Below, in pieces: positions 60,273-64,000 of a stretch of DNA of 64,000 nt; the stretch's first letter is position 1, and the number at the start of each line of letters is the position of its first letter. The stretch covers positions 5,246,704 through 5,310,703 of the forward strand of contig NC_045139.1 of assembly GCF_008831285.2 (NCBI RefSeq). The letters are read 5' to 3'. A program made the position numbers and the translations under genes. This DNA comes from Nymphaea colorata. Lineage: Eukaryota; Streptophyta; Magnoliopsida; Nymphaeales; Nymphaeaceae. Under the pieces are notes generated by a model that saw nothing but the letters and a program-made list of their open reading frames with translations, had not been told where the DNA came from and ran no database searches.

Positions 60273-62254
60273 ACATTCACAATGGAGCTATTACCACAAA
60301 TCAGATGATCGATGTTAGTGTTACCAGAATCAGCCCAAATCGGTTCATGGCTCCCATATTGCACTAACAAAGCAACATTTTCATGTATCCTCACTTCTTC
60401 CTTTTCTTTGGATTTTTTCCTCTTTCCGTCAAGACCCGCCATGCGCCATGGCGATTTATTTACCGTTTTTGGATTTGGATTTATTCAACATTTGCACTAA
60501 TAAGTTTTTGGATTTAAGATCCACATTTTTCACTCACGTGGAATCCACTGTTTGTTTGAACAGTGGGTCATATAGAAAAAAGATTTGAGATCCGAGGGGA
60601 TCTCAGATCCACGGGCAAATAAATGCCTCCTATGGGATGCCAATTCGAGTCGGATATCGGGCAGTCTCCAAATCCTTTGTCACGTACGATACTGGAATCA
60701 AAACTAATTAGTGATTTGGATTCAAATCTGTCATTGATTCTGAGTTCAAATTCGATGCGAACCTGAATCCAAAAACTTATGGAACTCCTCTAAATGCACA
60801 TCTAACTTTTAGTGGTGCACTAAAAGCACAAGTTTAAATCTCTTTGTTTAACAGCATTTTATGTAATACAAGCAGTTACTTTATTTAAACTTGAGCGAGT
60901 TATTGTTACCCTTTCAATTTACATTGCAACGTATAAAAAAAACTGGAATTTAGCATACATAATAGGGCTACGGAATTTTTAACTCGAAATTGACTTCAAT
61001 ATTGCTGAATTCTAGTTAGGCTCCGGCCTTGAGTCATTACATAAATGACATTGTAGGTGGAAACTGTCTCAAATGAGTTTCACTGGATAACTTGTCTTAA
61101 ATGAATTGTCCAGTGGAAAACTGAGGCATGGTTTTCAAACAGTGTAAGACAAAAACGACAATGAGAAAAGCGTGTCCAGGTTCTACTGAAGAGATAAATC
61201 ATCGTTAGAACTTGAGTCAAAATTTATTATGAGATGTTTTGTCCACCCCTACAATGTATATTCATTCTTGGAAGCTAAGCTCAAAGGTCACTGGAATTGG
61301 AACGCCGTCTTCTGTTAGAACAAGAATACTCAATAAAATAAAAAGAAATTTCAAGAAGACTGGAGAATAACAAGTGACATGAAAAACCATTTTCACATTG
61401 TCATAAAACACAATGTAAGTTTTGCACCACTACTTAAAAAAAAAATGTTTGCCAATATCTCTAAGTTGTTACTAACTTAAGCTTGTTTTTAACTTAATAA
61501 AAATGGCTAATAGACCCTTAATAAGGGCAAATTATACGTACATTAGTTTGTATGTATTTATTTTTTTATGTATTTATTTTTTTTAAAATAGAATTCTGAA
61601 AATTGTAAGTTGGGGGTGCTTCTAGGAAGGAGGGGAAGCATGAATGGAGGAATTCAACTTTTTAATATAAAAATCTCGTTTAATATAAAAAGCTCGCTCC
61701 ATAATCACTTATCTTTCTTTTTCATCGTTTTTCTGTTTTTTTTTTCTTTATTTTCTTATTTGGAGCACGAGAGTGTGAGTTTGTTATTGAAAAGAAATAA
61801 TTACAAAGGATACTTAAATGCATTGAAAGGTTAGCCTCGAAGTAGTACTGCTTTTAACTTAGTACCCCACTATGATTCTCATTATTATCTACAAAGCGGT
61901 AAGGTTCATATTTGTTGACACAAAGCAGTGTCTTTATTTTGGAAGACTTCTTTATCTTTTCTTGCAAGTTCTTGTATGTAAAAGATCAACTTAACCTATA
62001 CGAAGTAGTACTGATTAAATAAAAAAGTTCGAAAGTATCTTTTACAACTTCTTTATCTTTTCTTGCAAGTTCTTATTTTTTGATATATGTACAATTTGTT
62101 CATTTTATGTATGAATTGAGTAAGACAGACCTTAGCTTTATGGCCCATACAATATGTTCATTTATTTATATTGGCTAATTTGTTGAAAATTTTGGTTCGA
62201 GGTTGCAACAATTGCATGGTTTGAAGCTGATTCTGTTTGCGGTAGTCGTTCTGT
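60273..62254. other. Intergenic region, no gene seen
   Basis: A stretch near 60345-60395 (CCCATATTGCACTAACAA) resembles 52860-52890. A short repeat TATCTTTTCTTGCAAGTTCT occurs near 61952 and 62053. Some TTTTTGGATTTGGATTTATT near 60465 recalls the hexamer block. No coding support. Confidence 0.35.
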
Positions 62255-63290
62255 TGTCTCCCTATCCAACATAAACGTCAAGTGGAGGAACTCTCTCTCT
62301 TTAACCATTCCTTAATGTTTTCCACATGAATAAATCCACCGGCATTCTTGAGGCTGGATGAGAAGAACTTTACAAGTGAGAAAACGACATTGCTTCCGAT
62401 CTCGTGGTTTAGGATAAGATCGGGTTCGAGTGGGTAGGGGAGGTGCCTCTGTTTGCTCTCTGCTTCATCGATAGATGAGGGAATCAAGTGGAGGAGTCCT
62501 GGCTCTCTTGTTGTCCTTCTCATCGACAAGAACCTCGTCATGATGGATGGCTACACAACGAGGGAAGGACGGAAAGGCGATCACAGATTGCCGATCCCTC
62601 TCTTTCTCCCTTGAAAATATTTGCCTCCTTATTATCTTATAAAAGTATTCTGCTGAAGAGCAACAACTTTTACCATTTTGTCCACCACAGACCTTTCCAT
62701 GGGAATGATCGTGGCAGAACCAAGGAAATGCATTACTTGGTATATCTCCCATGAAATACATCCAGAAACACCAACAAAGGAATCTGACTCAGGATTCCTC
62801 AATTTTCCCACGAGATTATGAATAATATAACTAAATATCTACAAAGAACGCAACACTGCGACATGGATAAGAGAGCAAGAGATGACCGACCTTGTCACCT
62901 GCAAGTCGTTAAGATTGAAGCCCACCAAAATGGTTAACAAAGTAATAGAAGCAACGATGGCGTTGAAGCCCTGCTGGTATCTGCATATGAGCCATGAGAC
63001 GCTGCCCTATGTCCGCGAGATTATCGTCCCACTCCTTCCGATCCTCGCTACCGGATGAAACTGGCAGCAGCGTCCGCCATTAGCCTCTGCACATACTCTG
63101 TCACATACCTTCTGCTCACACTGGGGTGAGGGGGGAGGGGAGAGAGAGAGAGCGCGCAGGTCGGCGCACATTTGATCAGATTGGTGAAGGACCTCCATTT
63201 GACTTCCAACGGCTCTATAGACGTGCACTTACCGCCTCCACGACTCACGTGCTTTGGTGGTTCAAATTTAACGATGTCTCCATCAAAGGC
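62255..63290 (-). mobile_element. Partial third copy of the right arm (outer part)
   Basis: From CTCCCTATCCAACATAAACG outward it follows 14128-15868 and 43225-44364 with moderate divergence and several deletions. It has one 195-bp unit (about 62738-62900) and the outermost frames, for example SIEPLEVKWRSFTNLIKCAP on the minus strand. The inner arm and the internal region are absent, so this is a solo end. Confidence 0.75.
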
Positions 63291-64000
63291 CGGGCCGTTG
63301 CAAACATTTTAGTGACCTTTTTGATCCGAAGATAAAGTGGCCAAGCTCGGGTTGCATATTAAATAAATATTAGTCATAAGTTGGCAAAAGTGAATAAAGA
63401 AAACAATTAAATAGAAAGTAAATAAAATAATAATAAATGCCCAAACGAATAGATGAGATGGATGGGGTTTCTTTCGATCCAATATTTCAATCTAACTTTG
63501 CCTCAAGGATTTGAGAATGGTTGATCTTTTCATTCTCTATTTTTTTTTTACATCCAACTATTATTTTAGTTCCAGTTCTCCATATATTTGTTTCTTTTCA
63601 AGCCAGCTACTCTTTGTTAATTTCGTTTTTTTTTAGACTTACAACTGTTTTGGTTTTTTTTGTACTGACCATTTAATATGTTGTATCCATTGACCTGGCA
63701 TCAAATCAAATCTTTTCATAGTTGTAGGTGGTCTCTACCGCCTGCTTTCCAGGCTTATCGACGATAGCAACAGTTTGTTACTATTTTATACATTTACCTC
63801 AAAAATTGAAGTAGGTTCATAAGACACTATAAAACAATGTTCGATGAACCTGCCCCAACCTTCAGATCATATTGATGGAACAATAGCACTCCGTTCTTAT
63901 TGCTACTTCATGTAACAGTAATATGATGTTCTTATTACACAACTCTTTCATGATGAGTAGGCTGAATTACCTAGCTAGGCAGGTATTCATGATATGATGA
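63291..64000. other. Outer flank of the third right-arm copy
   Basis: Follows 15880-16480 almost to the window end (shared GGCCAAGCTCGGGTTGCATA and GAATAGATGAGATGGATGGG-like sequence). No gene seen. Confidence 0.5.

Noticed and set aside
61610-61834. 74-codon + frame
   Set aside because: No supporting signal; the C-terminal half is T-rich low-complexity.
1-64000. tRNA, rRNA and CRISPR-like arrays
   Set aside because: No cloverleaf with a T-arm motif, no rRNA sequence and no spaced identical short repeats were noticed by eye. A covariance-model scan would be needed to exclude a tRNA fully.

Overview
The window reads as nuclear DNA of a flowering plant. It is AT-rich, most of it is non-coding, introns have GT..AG borders, TATA boxes lie just upstream of the genes, and the transposon remnants (hAT, CACTA, Tourist-like) are plant types. 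The clearest genes are two leucine-rich-repeat receptor kinases of the EFR/FLS2/XA21 type (subfamily XII). I cannot name the species or the clade.

Layout. 1-15.9 kb is one copy, cut by the window start, of a very large inverted-repeat element. Only the innermost part of its left arm is visible. After that come an internal region with broken exons of an unidentified gene, a long block built from degenerate TTGGAT-type hexamers, and a full right arm. 15.9-26.1 kb is a gene-poor stretch of small transposon relics, simple repeats and one short secreted-peptide gene (about 21.5 kb). 26.1-26.35 kb holds the last-exon relic of a third receptor kinase. 26.52-44.36 kb is a complete second copy of the large element: left arm about 4.2 kb, internal region about 9.3 kb, right arm about 4.3 kb. 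46.1-50.3 kb and 53.6-57.2 kb are the two receptor kinases, each with one intron at the same place in the kinase domain, and each preceded by a matching promoter plus an older, more distal promoter-like copy. 57.2-62.2 kb holds hAT-type relics and an inverted fold-back copy of the distal promoter block. 62.25-64 kb is a third, partial copy of the outer right arm of the large element with its flank.

How it fits together. This is a receptor-kinase cluster (two full-length genes and one relic, all on the + strand) in which a roughly 18 kb inverted-repeat unit has been placed or duplicated between members. The arms carry a fragment of prefoldin subunit 4 and a repeat family of about 195 bp that has expanded to four units in copy 1. 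The matching internal regions and right arms of copies 1 and 2 look more alike than the two arms within copy 2, so the unit was copied as a whole after its arms had already diverged. A 1.2 kb hAT insertion with a perfect 8-bp target duplication in copy 1, absent at the matching site of copy 2, gives a relative date.

The main candidates for something undescribed are the large inverted-repeat unit itself, its strand-switching hexamer block, its 195-bp repeat family, and the fold-back made from receptor-kinase promoter sequence at 59.46-59.70 kb.
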